The position numbers and the translations under genes were made by a program. Below are positions 1-9,005 of a stretch of DNA of 64,000 nt, piece after piece; within the stretch, counting starts at the first letter, position 1; each line of letters begins with the position of its first letter. This stretch comes from Limosilactobacillus reuteri subsp. reuteri (GTDB lineage Bacteria; Bacillota; Bacilli; Lactobacillales; Lactobacillaceae): the NCBI RefSeq assembly GCF_000016825.1, contig NC_009513.1:441501-505500 (forward strand). The letters are read 5' to 3'. The notes below the pieces were generated by a model, which saw only the letters and a program-made list of their open reading frames with translations, made no database searches and was not told the DNA's origin.

Positions 1-36
1 CCTCAAAGGTTTTATTTTATCTTCTTTAAGTGAAAT

Positions 37-150
37 TTATTTCTTATTTATACTTTCACTAATTAGCGCTAATTCAGCTGCTGCACATTCTTGATCTAAT
101 TCGTTCCAGTTAGCGGTAACGTTAAAAACGTTTAATTTATTTACTGACAT
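37..150 (-). CDS. short peptide, 37 aa, unknown function
   Basis: Reads ATG to TAA on the minus strand with an excellent Shine-Dalgarno (AAGGAGG, 8 bases before the ATG) and a consensus-like promoter upstream (203-230), so it looks expressed despite its size. The peptide starts MSVNKLNVFNVTANWNELDQ and has one Cys, one Trp and an Ala/Leu-rich C-terminal half; there is no signal peptide or membrane segment. Whatever follows on the minus strand lies beyond the left edge, so it could be a precursor peptide for a downstream enzyme or exporter, or a stand-alone small protein. I do not recognise it. Confidence 0.5.
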   Translation of the reverse strand: MSVNKLNVFNVTANWNELDQECAAAELALISESINKK

Positions 151-202
151 TGTAACATCCTCCTTGACCTTACACCTTTGTTCTCTTTCGTCTACATCTT
201 GT

Positions 203-230
203 ATCATACTATAATTGGTCTAAAAGTCAA
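203..230 (-). promoter_or_regulatory. promoter for the 37-aa peptide gene
   Basis: Minus strand TTGACT (230-225), 16-base spacer, TATGAT (208-203). Transcription would begin near 196, leaving a leader of about 45 bases before the strong ribosome site. Confidence 0.5.
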
Positions 231-398
231 TCATTATAATGTCAATATTTATATAAGTTTTTTTAGAATTGGTATAGTTCAATTGCTAGAAGTACTAATG
301 TAATAACAAAGATAATCGTTTATCAAAGTTAGATAAGATAAATTGTTAAATTATTGGAAATGACATTCACGGGATAGTTGTTTTGGATTAAGGGAGAC

Positions 399-427
399 TT
401 GCTTTTTAAAACAATGACCGGTATAAT
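399..427 (+). promoter_or_regulatory. promoter for the 43-aa ORF
   Basis: TTGCTT (399-404), 17-base spacer, TATAAT (422-427). It precedes the small basic ORF at 475 and is the only promoter-like sequence there. Confidence 0.5.
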
Positions 428-474
428 TGGAACGTTAATTAATTTACGTTTAATATTAAAGGAGGCAAAGTAAC

Positions 475-606
475 ATGCGTAAAGCACACCCATACGGCGT
501 ACAAGGCCGTCGCCCAATCGCTTCAAAGTACAAGCGAGCATTAAAAGAAAAGAAGATCGAAGCTATTCGTAAGTGGGCTAAGGAAAAGCCAGCTGAAGAA
601 AAGTAA
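475..606 (+). CDS. small basic protein, 43 aa, unknown function
   Basis: ATG start with AAAGGAGG 8 bases upstream, own promoter (399-427) and own terminator (617-652), so it is a monocistronic unit. The protein begins MRKAHPYGVQGRRPIASKY and is strongly basic in the first two thirds (Arg/Lys), ending in an acidic KPAEEK. It has no Cys, no membrane segment and no recognisable domain. The charge pattern would suit binding RNA or the ribosome, but that is inference from composition only. Confidence 0.6.
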   Translation: MRKAHPYGVQGRRPIASKYKRALKEKKIEAIRKWAKEKPAEEK

Positions 607-616
607 TTCAGTCTAT

Positions 617-652
617 AAAAGCTATGCAATCCAGTGCATAGCTTTTATTTTT
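617..652 (+). terminator. rho-independent terminator of the 43-aa ORF
   Basis: Twelve-base perfect stem (AAAAGCTATGCA / TGCATAGCTTTT) with a six-base loop and a T-rich tail. Confidence 0.8.
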
Positions 653-768
653 TAATAAAAAGAAAAAACTAAAGCATTAATTAAGAAGAATTTTAGCCTT
701 GTTTTTTTAATTTAATTTATGATAGTCAAAAATATTTTGCAAAAAAATGTTAAATAATAGTTAAAACA

Positions 769-798
769 TTTGACCTTTTTTGACCAATCGAGTATAGT
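769..798 (+). promoter_or_regulatory. clpP promoter with CtsR box
   Basis: The direct repeat TTTGACC-TTT-TTTGACC (769-785) is, on the minus strand, GGTCAAA-AAA-GGTCAAA, a perfect match to the published CtsR heptad consensus. The first copy supplies the -35 (TTGACC, 770-775), followed 17 bases later by TATAGT (793-798). CtsR bound here would block RNA polymerase, giving heat and misfolding induction of clpP. Confidence 0.85.
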
Positions 799-856
799 AT
801 TATTATCCGTTAGCATATAAGACTAACGAGTGCTAATTTATTAAGGAGGCCATATC

Positions 857-1450
857 ATGAATTTAGTACCTACTGTCATTGAGCAATCATCTCGTGGTGA
901 ACGTGCTTATGACATCTACTCACGGCTTCTGAAGGACCGTATTATTATGCTCTCTGGTCCAATTGAAGACGAAATGGCAAATTCAATTGTTGCGCAACTT
1001 TTATTCCTTGATGCGCAAGATTCAACTAAAGATATTTACTTATACATCAATTCACCTGGTGGGGTTGTTACCTCAGGAATGGCAATTTATGACACTATGA
1101 ACTTTATTAAGGCTGATGTTCAAACTATTGTAATCGGAATGGCTGCTTCTATGGCCAGTGTATTAGTATCATCTGGTGCTAAGGGTAAGCGTTTTGGATT
1201 ACCACACTCACAAGTTTTGATTCACCAACCATCTGGTGGAGCTCAAGGTCAACAGACTGAAATCGAAATTGCTGCTACTGAAATTTTGAAAACACGGAAG
1301 ATGCTTAACGGCATTCTTGCTAAGAATTCTGGTCAACCTATCGAAAAGATCCAGGCTGATACTGAACGTGATCATTACTTGACAGCACAAGAAGCAGTAG
1401 ATTACGGCTTACTTGATGGTGTAATGGAAAATAATTCAAAATTAAAGTAA
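857..1450 (+). CDS. clpP: ATP-dependent Clp protease proteolytic subunit ClpP
   Basis: Cytosolic serine peptidase that forms a double-heptamer barrel and degrades proteins fed by Clp ATPases. At 197 aa it has the usual ClpP length. The catalytic triad is visible: Ser98 in GMAASMAS, His123 in LIHQP and Asp172 in ERDHY; the oxyanion-strand motif INSPGG is at 65-70. It starts at ATG 857 behind AAGGAGG and is monocistronic, ending at the terminator at 1462. A CtsR box overlaps the -35, so it belongs to the class III heat-shock regulon. Confidence 0.97.
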   Translation: MNLVPTVIEQSSRGERAYDIYSRLLKDRIIMLSGPIEDEMANSIVAQLLFLDAQDSTKDIYLYINSPGGVVTSGMAIYDTMNFIKADVQTIVIGMAASMASVLVSSGAKGKRFGLPHSQVLIHQPSGGAQGQQTEIEIAATEILKTRKMLNGILAKNSGQPIEKIQADTERDHYLTAQEAVDYGLLDGVMENNSKLK

Positions 1451-1461
1451 AGTGATAAATA

Positions 1462-1510
1462 AAAAGATCTCCAATTATTCGATCGTTTTCGAATGATGGA
1501 GATCTTTTTT
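1462..1510 (+). terminator. clpP terminator
   Basis: Long stem (AAAAGATCTCC... / ...GGAGATCTTTT) with a T-run, starting 11 bases after the clpP stop codon. Confidence 0.85.
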
Positions 1511-1573
1511 GAATTATCAAAAAGGTGAGAGGAAATTAACATCTTTGTGGCAATGAGATATCTTAGAAATGAA

Positions 1574-1716
1574 AAAAAGAGGCTGGGAATTAACTATTAA
1601 TTTTTGGTTCTCAAACAGTAAAATCCGGACTATGATTTTTGAACCGATCAAAAATCATAGTCCGGATTTTACTGTTTGAGAACCAAAAATTAATAGTTAA
1701 TTCCCGGCCTCTTTTT
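1574..1716. repeat. giant near-perfect inverted repeat (69-bp arms, 5-base loop)
   Basis: Left arm 1574-1642 and right arm 1648-1716 are reverse complements over 69 bases with one difference (T1584 opposite G1706, a U-G pair in plus-strand RNA). The outermost bases (AAAAAGAGGCTGGG) resemble ordinary lactobacillar bidirectional terminators, but an arm this long is exceptional. It could terminate in both directions, be an RNase III substrate, or be a recent inverted duplication. Confidence 0.9.
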
Positions 1717-1787
1717 AGTTACAAATTATTTAATTAAGATTAAAAACGATTACATCATTTATATTAAAAAATAATGAGAAAGAAGCG

Positions 1788-1816
1788 TTGGAATTTAGTA
1801 TGAAATATAATATAAT
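1788..1816 (+). promoter_or_regulatory. promoter for the amino-acid permease gene
   Basis: TTGGAA (1788-1793), 17-base spacer, TATAAT (1811-1816), about 40 bases before the ATG at 1855. Confidence 0.55.
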
Positions 1817-1854
1817 CTTTAAGAGTTAAATACAATGAAAGGATACTGATACAA

Positions 1855-3237
1855 ATGAAAAAATCGGCACCAGAACTTAATCGTTCGATGACTGCTGGTC
1901 AGATGGAAATGATTTCCCTTGGTGGAGCGATTGGTGTTGGACTGTTTATGGGATCAACATCTACAATCAAGTGGACAGGGCCATCTGTTATCCTCGCATA
2001 TGCGTTTGTTGGCTTAATTTTATATATTGTTATGAGAGCATTAGGAGAGATGATCTACATTAATCCTGGAACAGGTTCTTTTGCAGATTATGCAACTGAG
2101 TATGTTCATCCAGTAGCTGGATATCTTGCTAAATGGGCTAACGTGTTTGAATACATTGTTGTCGGAATGTCCGAAGTAGTGGCTGCAACTGAATATCTTA
2201 AATATTGGTGGCCTCACCTTCATACTTGGGTAGCCGGAGTTGTTATTATTATTTTCCTGGTCCTCGCTAATTTAGCAAGTGCAAAGGCATATGGATCCCT
2301 TGAATTTTGGTTTGCGATGATCAAAGTTGTTACTATTATCTTTATGATCTTACTTGGATTTATGATTATCTTCTTTGGATTTGGTAATGGCGGCCATCCA
2401 ACTGGTTTCAGCAATCTTTGGTCTCATGGTGGATTCTTCACTGGTGGCTGGAGTGGTTTCTTCTTCTCAATGTCAATTATCGTTGGATCTTATGAGGGAA
2501 TTGAATTGCTAGGAATTTCTGCCGGTGAAGTAGCAAATCCGCAAAAAGCAATTGTTAAATCTGTTAAGTCTGTTTTATTCCGGATTTTGATTTTCTACGT
2601 TGGTGCAATTTTTGTAATTGTAACAATTTATCCTTGGAATGAATTAAGCAGTGTTGGATCACCATTTGTATCTACTTTTGCTAAGGTCGGAATTACAGCT
2701 GCAGCCTCAATTATTAACTTTGTGGTTTTAACCGCTGCATTATCAGGTGCTAATTCAGGTATTTATAGTTCAAGTCGAATGCTGTTTAAGTTATCTCATG
2801 AAGGGGATGCTCCTAAGATTTTTGGTCGTCTTTCAAAACGGATCGTTCCCGATGCTGCTATCCTTGGTATTTCCGGTGGTATTTTGATTGGCTTTATTAT
2901 TGATATGATTTCGGCAACTTATAACCACTCAACTGCTGATATGTTCGTGGTTGTCTTCAGTTCTTCTGTTTTACCTGGAATGATTCCATGGTTTGTAATT
3001 TTACTAGCAGAATTACGGTTCCGTCGTAATAATAAAGACTTAATGGTTGATCACCCATTTAAATTACCACTATATCCATTTTCGAATTACTTTGCATTTC
3101 TCATGTTGATTGTGATTGTCATCTTTATGTTTATTAATCCTGACACACGGGTTTCAGTTATTGTTGGTGCTGCAGTATTGATTCTAGCAGTCGCTGTATA
3201 CCTTATTCGTCATGGCTTTACAAACGAGAAAGCATAA
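1855..3237 (+). CDS. amino-acid permease (APC superfamily, AAT type)
   Basis: A 460-aa membrane protein with about 12 predicted hydrophobic helices. The N-terminal pattern MISLGGAIGVGLFMGS is the conserved first-helix substrate loop of amino-acid:H+ symporters of the APC superfamily, and the GEVANPQKAIVKSV loop near residues 223-236 is also typical. It would import amino acids with protons; the sequence does not identify the substrate. It stands alone with its own promoter and terminator. It is not part of the arginine cluster, whose antiporters lie at 58.7-61.6 kb. Confidence 0.88.
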   Translation: MKKSAPELNRSMTAGQMEMISLGGAIGVGLFMGSTSTIKWTGPSVILAYAFVGLILYIVMRALGEMIYINPGTGSFADYATEYVHPVAGYLAKWANVFEYIVVGMSEVVAATEYLKYWWPHLHTWVAGVVIIIFLVLANLASAKAYGSLEFWFAMIKVVTIIFMILLGFMIIFFGFGNGGHPTGFSNLWSHGGFFTGGWSGFFFSMSIIVGSYEGIELLGISAGEVANPQKAIVKSVKSVLFRILIFYVGAIFVIVTIYPWNELSSVGSPFVSTFAKVGITAAASIINFVVLTAALSGANSGIYSSSRMLFKLSHEGDAPKIFGRLSKRIVPDAAILGISGGILIGFIIDMISATYNHSTADMFVVVFSSSVLPGMIPWFVILLAELRFRRNNKDLMVDHPFKLPLYPFSNYFAFLMLIVIVIFMFINPDTRVSVIVGAAVLILAVAVYLIRHGFTNEKA

Positions 3238-3245
3238 GATAAATA

Positions 3246-3278
3246 AGAAGCTAGGAAAAATCCCTGGCTTCTATTTTA
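3246..3278 (+). terminator. terminator after the permease gene
   Basis: Stem AGAAGCTAGG / CCTGGCTTCT with a T-rich tail, 8 bases after the stop codon. Confidence 0.65.
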
Positions 3279-3354
3279 TTTTAAAATTAATTTCGTCTCA
3301 CTAAGCTCATGTAGTACAATGGCATGTAGACTTTTAATAAATTGGAGAAAAACA

Positions 3355-4905
3355 ATGGAGAGTAGAAAAGAGGCATTTCATCGCTATAATCAGTTCAATC
3401 AACTAATTCGGGCGATCATTATTGGAATATTAACTGGTTTAGTAGTTAGTGTATTTAGACTCATAATTCAACACTTTTTACAATTAGTAACAGCAAGTTT
3501 TGCATATTTTCATTCTCATCCATTATGGCTAATACCATGGACGATTGGATCAATTATTTTAGCATTATTATTAGGATGGTTAGCCCAATCCTATCCTGAT
3601 ATAAAAGGTTCAGGGATTCCACAGGTTGAAGGACAATTGACTAATCAGTTTGATGAAAAATGGTGGCCAGTGTTATGGCGGAAATTTCTTGGTGGAATTT
3701 TCGCCATTGGATCCGGATTATATCTCGGACGTGAAGGACCATCAATTCAACTTGGGGCAACAATTGGGCAAGGAGTAGAGGAAAAGGCCAAAGTAGGGCA
3801 CCTTAATCGTCAAATAGGGATTGCAAGTGGAGCCGCAGCAGGATTATCTGCAGCCTTTAATGCACCAATCGCTGCGACTATCTTTATTTTGGAAGAAGTG
3901 TATCATAATTTTTCACCGGTAATTTGGTTGGCAACATTTGTGAGTTCGCTTTGTTCTAATATGGTTTCGATGCAGTTTTTTGGCTTACGACCGGTTTTGA
4001 ATGTTCCCTATAATCATATGCTTCCTAATAATCTTTATTGGCACTTGATTGCGCTTGGTATTTTATTAGGTATCTTAGGGCGTCTTTACCAAATTGTTAT
4101 TTTGCATTTGAATGGTTGGACAGCACGGATTCCTAAACTTTCCCCGATCGCCTACCCAATTATTCCGTTTTTGCTGGTTATTCCCATTGCCTGGTATTTT
4201 CCAATCACACTGGGCGGAGGAAATGAATTAATTATTATTTTGCGCTCCTTACCATTTTCTTTAGCACTTTTTGTGGGGCTTTTTGTCCTTCGCTTTGTAT
4301 TTTCAATGATTAGTTATGGTTCGCAATTACCAGGTGGGATATTCTTGCCAATTTTAACTCTTGGTGCTATTTTAGGCGCAGTTTATTGTGCGTTAATGGT
4401 TCGCTTGGGATTAATGCCAGTTCGATATTTGCCGAATTTTATTATCTATGGAATGGCAGGTTACTTTGCATGTATTAGCAAGGCGCCATTTACTGCTATT
4501 TTATTAATTACTGAAATGGTTGGCTCACTTGCGCATTTAATGCCATTAGCCTTGGTAGCTGTGGTAGCTTATCTTGTTGTAGATGCGTTACATGGTGAAC
4601 CAGTATATACAGCGATGTTTAATGCTTTTATTGGCAACAATCCACAACCAGCACGCCATAAAGAGGATGTTACAATGTCGATTACCATTTATGCTGGAGC
4701 ACGGTTGGATGGTTGTAAAATAAAAGATTTTCCGTGGCCAACTGATTGTATTGTGATGGTTATTTATCGAGGAGAAGAAAAAATTATTCCGAATGGCCAA
4801 ACAAAGCTGCAAGCGGGCGATACATTAATTTTACGTGCTAATTCAGCGACTACTAGACAAGCTTACCATGAGATAAGTCGAGCCGCGCATTATGCACAAG
4901 GATAG
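3355..4905 (+). CDS. ClC-family chloride/proton transporter with C-terminal TrkA-C domain
   Basis: A 516-aa integral membrane protein. The three ClC selectivity signatures are present: GSGIPQ (85-90), GREGP (125-129, containing the gating Glu127) and GGIFLP in the second half. A Glu pair in ILEEVY matches the inner proton-transfer Glu of exchangers. GREGP rather than GREGT argues against the fluoride-specific branch. The last ~80 residues form a TrkA-C-like cytosolic domain. An upstream in-frame ATG (3319) lacks a ribosome site and overlaps a possible -10 (TACAAT, 3315-3320); ATG 3355 has GGAG 8 bases before it and is preferred. Confidence 0.9.
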   Translation: MESRKEAFHRYNQFNQLIRAIIIGILTGLVVSVFRLIIQHFLQLVTASFAYFHSHPLWLIPWTIGSIILALLLGWLAQSYPDIKGSGIPQVEGQLTNQFDEKWWPVLWRKFLGGIFAIGSGLYLGREGPSIQLGATIGQGVEEKAKVGHLNRQIGIASGAAAGLSAAFNAPIAATIFILEEVYHNFSPVIWLATFVSSLCSNMVSMQFFGLRPVLNVPYNHMLPNNLYWHLIALGILLGILGRLYQIVILHLNGWTARIPKLSPIAYPIIPFLLVIPIAWYFPITLGGGNELIIILRSLPFSLALFVGLFVLRFVFSMISYGSQLPGGIFLPILTLGAILGAVYCALMVRLGLMPVRYLPNFIIYGMAGYFACISKAPFTAILLITEMVGSLAHLMPLALVAVVAYLVVDALHGEPVYTAMFNAFIGNNPQPARHKEDVTMSITIYAGARLDGCKIKDFPWPTDCIVMVIYRGEEKIIPNGQTKLQAGDTLILRANSATTRQAYHEISRAAHYAQG

Positions 4906-4971
4906 CAATAGAACAATAAATATGATATGATAATTAGGATAAAAGCGTGAAAGTATTAGGAGGAAAAATCC

Positions 4972-5211
4972 TTGTATAACACATTAATGACTTTATTCTT
5001 AATTGATTGCGTTGTATTAATTGCGTGTGTAATGATGCAACCAGCAAAAAACGATAATGATGCAATGTCAGCTTTGACAGGTGGTGCGGGTGACTTATTC
5101 TCACGTCGTAAAGCGCGGGGATTTGAAGCTGTTATGCAGATTGTTACAACAATTTGTGGAGCACTCTTCTTTATTCTGGCATTAGCGATGATTTACGTTT
5201 CGTCACATTAA
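4972..5211 (+). CDS. secG: preprotein translocase subunit SecG
   Basis: Auxiliary membrane subunit of the SecYEG channel. It has 79 residues with two hydrophobic helices (about 5-22 and 55-75) separated by the conserved loop with LTGGAGDLFSRRKARG. The start is TTG at 4972, chosen because AGGAGG lies 7 bases upstream; the next ATG (4987) would shorten the first helix. It heads the order secG-esterase-rnr-smpB known from Bacillus and lactobacilli. A terminator follows, so the downstream genes may have partly separate transcription. Confidence 0.93.
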   Translation: MYNTLMTLFLIDCVVLIACVMMQPAKNDNDAMSALTGGAGDLFSRRKARGFEAVMQIVTTICGALFFILALAMIYVSSH

Positions 5212-5220
5212 ATTTAAAGT

Positions 5221-5257
5221 GCCTCCTGAAATTATTGTGATTCCAGGAGGCTTTTTT
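5221..5257 (+). terminator. terminator after secG
   Basis: GCCTCCTG / CAGGAGGC stem followed by six Ts; it separates secG from the esterase gene, perhaps only partially. Confidence 0.75.
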
Positions 5258-5289
5258 GACGCTACGGTTGGAGTGTAGGGGATGATGTA

Positions 5290-6066
5290 GTGATAACGTA
5301 TACTGGTGAGTCTTTTTTCTTTCCCCATAGTGGACGTCGTGGAGTTATTTTGCTTCATGCATATACAGGAAATACGAATGATGTTCGAATGTTAGGACGT
5401 CAGCTTAATTGGCAAGGGTATACAGTTTTCGCACCGCTTTTGAGTGGGCATGGCGGTGATCCGCGAAAAGTACTAGAAAGCAATGGTCCAGGTGATTGGT
5501 GGGATGATACCCGGATGGCAATCTTTCGTTTACGCGATGCTGGAATTGATCAAATTGCGATTTTTGGTTTATCGCTCGGTGGTTTACTTGCCACCAGGGC
5601 TCTTGAGAATGATCCGCAATTATTAGGTGGTGGTGTTTTTGCATCCCCAATTACCACCTGGGGACAATCAAATGTTCCGGAATACTTTCCTAAAATTGCG
5701 GCAGAGTATTATCGTCGACAAAAAATTACCCCCTTAATTACTAAGGAAAAGGTTGCTAAATTGACTGAACGACTCCCCAAACAACTAGCACAAATTCAAA
5801 CAATGGCGCATCAAATTTGTGACCAATTAGATCAGATTCATCAACCTTTCTTTATTGCACAGGGAGGCGCGGATGAAATGATTGATCCAGTGTCTGGCCT
5901 GCAATTAAAAGCAAGATTACAAGCAAATGGGGTTGTAGTTGATTATCATTACTACCCAACCGCTACTCACTTATTAACAGTTAATACCGCTCATCGTCAA
6001 TTATTTGCCGATGTAGAAAAATATTTACAAAATTTATTCGAGGTGTCTTCTAATGACAACAAATAA
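5290..6066 (+). CDS. alpha/beta-hydrolase carboxylesterase (Est30-like)
   Basis: A cytosolic 258-aa serine hydrolase resembling the Geobacillus Est30 carboxylesterase family. It has the oxyanion segment LLHAYTGNTNDVRMLG, the nucleophile elbow GLSLGG (Ser near residue 95), an acid residue in GGADEMIDP and the catalytic His in YYPTATHLL. The start is GTG at 5290. The 3' end overlaps rnr by 14 bases, so the two are translationally coupled. In other Firmicutes this gene sits at the same place between secG and rnr; its physiological substrate is unknown. Confidence 0.88.
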   Translation: MITYTGESFFFPHSGRRGVILLHAYTGNTNDVRMLGRQLNWQGYTVFAPLLSGHGGDPRKVLESNGPGDWWDDTRMAIFRLRDAGIDQIAIFGLSLGGLLATRALENDPQLLGGGVFASPITTWGQSNVPEYFPKIAAEYYRRQKITPLITKEKVAKLTERLPKQLAQIQTMAHQICDQLDQIHQPFFIAQGGADEMIDPVSGLQLKARLQANGVVVDYHYYPTATHLLTVNTAHRQLFADVEKYLQNLFEVSSNDNK

Positions 6067-8458
6067 TTTAAAAGAAAAAATATTAACACATTTAACAGAT
6101 AATGCAGGTGTGAGTTACTCAGCAGAAAAACTTGCTCATCAATTAGGAATGGATGATGCTGAGCAGTTTACACCGATCGTTCAATCTCTTGCTCAATTGG
6201 AAAGAGAGAAAAAGGTTCAAGTAACTGATCGTGGTGAATTCGAAGCAGTTATTAAACAGCAACCACTTATTGGAACTTTCCATGGTAATGATAAGGGATT
6301 TGGTTTTGTAGACTATGACCCGGATCTTCCAGACATGTATATTAATCCTGATCACACTTTGTATGCATTAAATGGGGACCAGGTAGAAGTTAAAGTATTA
6401 CGTCCAGCAAAAGCAGGTAGTGATCAGGGTCCAGAAGGTCAAGTAACCCGGATTGTTGAACATAAATATGAAAATGTAGTTGGTGAATTTAAGCAAGCGA
6501 CTATCGGCGATGATTACATTGGTGAAATTTTGCTTAAAGATAAGAAATTATCGCAGTATCATTTCTATGTAACGGACAAGGGATTAAAACCACTTGACGG
6601 CCAAGTAGTAACAGCTACTGTTGAGACTTATCCTAGTGATGAGGCACCGGAAGTAATGACGGGTGCCGTTACTGAAGTGATTGGTGATAAGGATGAGCCG
6701 GGTATTGATATTATGTCAGTAATCTATGCTCACGATGTCCCTCATGAATTCCCTAAAGAAGTGATGGAACAAGCTAATAAGATTCCGCTTCATGTTCTCC
6801 CAGAAGAAAAAAAGGGTCGGGTGGATATTACTGACCAACCACTTGTTACCATTGATGCAATTGAATCAAAAGACTTGGATGATGCGGTGGTAGCTTGGAA
6901 GATGGATAATGGGCACTACCACCTTGGGGTTCATATTGCTGATGTTACTCACTATGTAAAGCCAGGTACACCGCTTGATCAAGAAGCATTTAAGCGTGGT
7001 ACATCTGTTTATCTAACTGATCGGGTAGTTCCAATGCTTCCTAAGCGGCTTTCTAATGGAATTTGCTCTTTAAATCCTAATGAAGAACGTCTTGCTATGA
7101 GTTGTGAAATGGAAATTGATGAGCAAGGAAAGATCGTTAATCACCGAATCTTCCAAAGTGTTATGAAATCACATGCCCGAATGACTTATAAAGCAGTTAA
7201 TAAGATTCTGGAGTCGCATGATGCTAAAACGATGAAACAATATGAAGACCTCGTTCCAATGTTTGAAACAATGGGCGAGATTCACAAATTATTGCTTAAA
7301 AATCGGAAAAAACGTGGTGCTATTGACTTTGAAGCTCCTGAAGCAAAGATTATTGTGGATGAAAAGGGGCACCCAACTGATATTCAACTACGGAATCGAG
7401 GACTTTCTGAACGGATGATTGAATCCTTTATGTTAGCTGCTAATGAAACAGTTGCTGAACACTACTTCAAAGAACGTGTTCCATTCCTTTATCGGATCCA
7501 CGAGACACCAGATAGTGACCGGATTAAGTCATTTGTGGACTTTTTGGCTGTGTTTGGGATTGATGTTCATGGTGATATTAAAAATGTTAAACCAGGGATG
7601 CTTCAAAAAGTATTAAAGGATGTGGCTGGTACTCCTGAAGAGCAAATGGTCCAAGTGATGATGTTACGTAGTATGCAACAAGCTAAATACTCGGATGAAG
7701 AGCTAGGTCACTTTGGTTTAGGCGCTAAATACTACACACACTTTACTTCACCAATTCGGCGATACCCTGATGATACAGTTCACCGCTTGATTAAGTGGTA
7801 CGAAGAACATGGTAAAAACGAACCAGCTAAGGATCATTGGCGTGACAAGCTTCCTGAAATTGCTGAACATACTTCCGTTACCGAACGACGGGGAATTGAT
7901 ACAGAACGTGATGTTGACAGTATGAAGAAAGCCGAATACATGGAAGATCATGTTGGTGAAACCTTTGATGCCGTCGTAAGTTCAGTAATGAAGTTTGGTT
8001 TGTTCGTTGAATTACCAAATACAGTTGAAGGGTTAGTTCATATTAGCGTCATGAAGGATGATTATTATGAATATTCAGAAAAACACATGGCTCTAATCGG
8101 ACGAAACTCTCATCGAATTTTCCAAATGGGGCAACCAATTAAGGTTAAGTTAGTTCGAGCAGATAAAGATCTTCGTGAAGTTGACTTTGAAATTGTTAAC
8201 CCTGAAGAGGCACCAAAGACAAAGATTCGGGTTCCACGTAATGATGAGTATCGTGGTCGAGGTCGTGGTCGCAAGGGACGTACCAATAATAATTCCCGTC
8301 ATGAGAATAATAATGGTAACTATTACCGTAATACTCAAGGAAAATGGCGTCGCACTCATCAAGAAAACGGACATCAAAATAATCGTCAAATAAATCGGGG
8401 ACAAACTCGTCACCACAATAATTCACGTGATCATGAAGGCGTTCGTCGCCACCATTAA
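6053..8458 (+). CDS. rnr: ribonuclease R
   Basis: A processive 3'-5' exoribonuclease (801 aa) that digests structured RNA and, with tmRNA/SmpB, non-stop mRNA. In order: an N-terminal winged helix (about 1-70), cold-shock domains containing [12 protein letters not shown], the RNB catalytic domain with the Asp cluster in [10 protein letters not shown] and the motif [10 protein letters not shown], and an S1 domain near 645-725. The tail (about 728-801) is low complexity, rich in Arg, Gly, Asn and His. It starts inside the esterase gene and is followed 17 bases later by smpB, so the rescue factors share an operon. Confidence 0.96.
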   Translation: MTTNNLKEKILTHLTDNAGVSYSAEKLAHQLGMDDAEQFTPIVQSLAQLEREKKVQVTDRGEFEAVIKQQPLIGTFHGNDKGFGFVDYDPDLPDMYINPDHTLYALNGDQVEVKVLRPAKAGSDQGPEGQVTRIVEHKYENVVGEFKQATIGDDYIGEILLKDKKLSQYHFYVTDKGLKPLDGQVVTATVETYPSDEAPEVMTGAVTEVIGDKDEPGIDIMSVIYAHDVPHEFPKEVMEQANKIPLHVLPEEKKGRVDITDQPLVTIDAIESKDLDDAVVAWKMDNGHYHLGVHIADVTHYVKPGTPLDQEAFKRGTSVYLTDRVVPMLPKRLSNGICSLNPNEERLAMSCEMEIDEQGKIVNHRIFQSVMKSHARMTYKAVNKILESHDAKTMKQYEDLVPMFETMGEIHKLLLKNRKKRGAIDFEAPEAKIIVDEKGHPTDIQLRNRGLSERMIESFMLAANETVAEHYFKERVPFLYRIHETPDSDRIKSFVDFLAVFGIDVHGDIKNVKPGMLQKVLKDVAGTPEEQMVQVMMLRSMQQAKYSDEELGHFGLGAKYYTHFTSPIRRYPDDTVHRLIKWYEEHGKNEPAKDHWRDKLPEIAEHTSVTERRGIDTERDVDSMKKAEYMEDHVGETFDAVVSSVMKFGLFVELPNTVEGLVHISVMKDDYYEYSEKHMALIGRNSHRIFQMGQPIKVKLVRADKDLREVDFEIVNPEEAPKTKIRVPRNDEYRGRGRGRKGRTNNNSRHENNNGNYYRNTQGKWRRTHQENGHQNNRQINRGQTRHHNNSRDHEGVRRHH

Positions 8459-8475
8459 GAGCGGGGAGGGATATT

Positions 8476-8949
8476 ATGGCAAAAAAATCCCATCAAGAAA
8501 ATAATGACAATTTAATTGCGCAAAATAAAAAAGCACGTCATGATTATTTTGTCACGGATACCGTTGAAGCAGGATTAGTTTTAACGGGGACGGAGATAAA
8601 ATCTGTTCGTGCTCACCGGGTTAATTTGAAAGATGGATTTGCCCAAGTTCGTAACGGTGAAGCTTGGTTAATGAATGTGCATATTAGTGAGTATGATAAT
8701 GGGACTTACTTCAATCAAGATCCATTAAGAAATCGTAAGTTGCTATTGCACAAAAAGGAAATCAATAAGCTTGTAGGAGCCTTACAGGATAAGGGAGTTA
8801 CGCTTATTCCCTTAAAAATGTATATTAAACACGGCTATGCAAAGGTTTTATTAGGACTAGCCAAAGGTAAACACCAGTACGATAAACGTGAAGCAATTAA
8901 GCGTCGTGAACAAAACCGTGAAATTGAACGAGTTATGAAACATTATTAA
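8476..8949 (+). CDS. smpB: SsrA-binding protein SmpB
   Basis: A small basic RNA-binding protein (157 aa) that binds tmRNA and delivers it to stalled ribosomes. Conserved family segments are [24 protein letters not shown] near the start and the basic tail [23 protein letters not shown] 8476 follows GGGGAGGG. It is 17 bases after rnr, and a strong terminator closes the operon. Its RNA partner ssrA is at 27.7 kb in the same window. Confidence 0.97.
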   Translation: MAKKSHQENNDNLIAQNKKARHDYFVTDTVEAGLVLTGTEIKSVRAHRVNLKDGFAQVRNGEAWLMNVHISEYDNGTYFNQDPLRNRKLLLHKKEINKLVGALQDKGVTLIPLKMYIKHGYAKVLLGLAKGKHQYDKREAIKRREQNREIERVMKHY

Positions 8950-8952
8950 AAC

Positions 8953-8999
8953 GAAAGGCCTAGGTGAAAATCACAAATTTTCACCTAGGCCTTTCACTT
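8953..8999. terminator. bidirectional terminator between smpB and the LURP-one-type gene
   Basis: Perfect 18-base stem (GAAAGGCCTAGGTGAAAA and complement) around a short loop, lying between two convergent genes. Confidence 0.85.
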
Positions 9000-9005
9000 T
9001 AAAAT

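Noticed and set aside
266..277. Third NagR-like site (AATTGGTATAG)
   Set aside because: A single half-site with no amino-sugar gene nearby; likely chance in AT-rich DNA.
3319..3354. Upstream start of the ClC transporter
   Set aside because: No ribosome-binding site precedes ATG 3319, and the codon overlaps a possible -10 element; ATG 3355 has GGAG at good spacing.
8150..8426. Overlapping ORFs on both strands in the 3' part of rnr
   Set aside because: They are shadows of the low-complexity Arg/Asn/His tail of RNase R; no ribosome sites and no coherent protein pattern.
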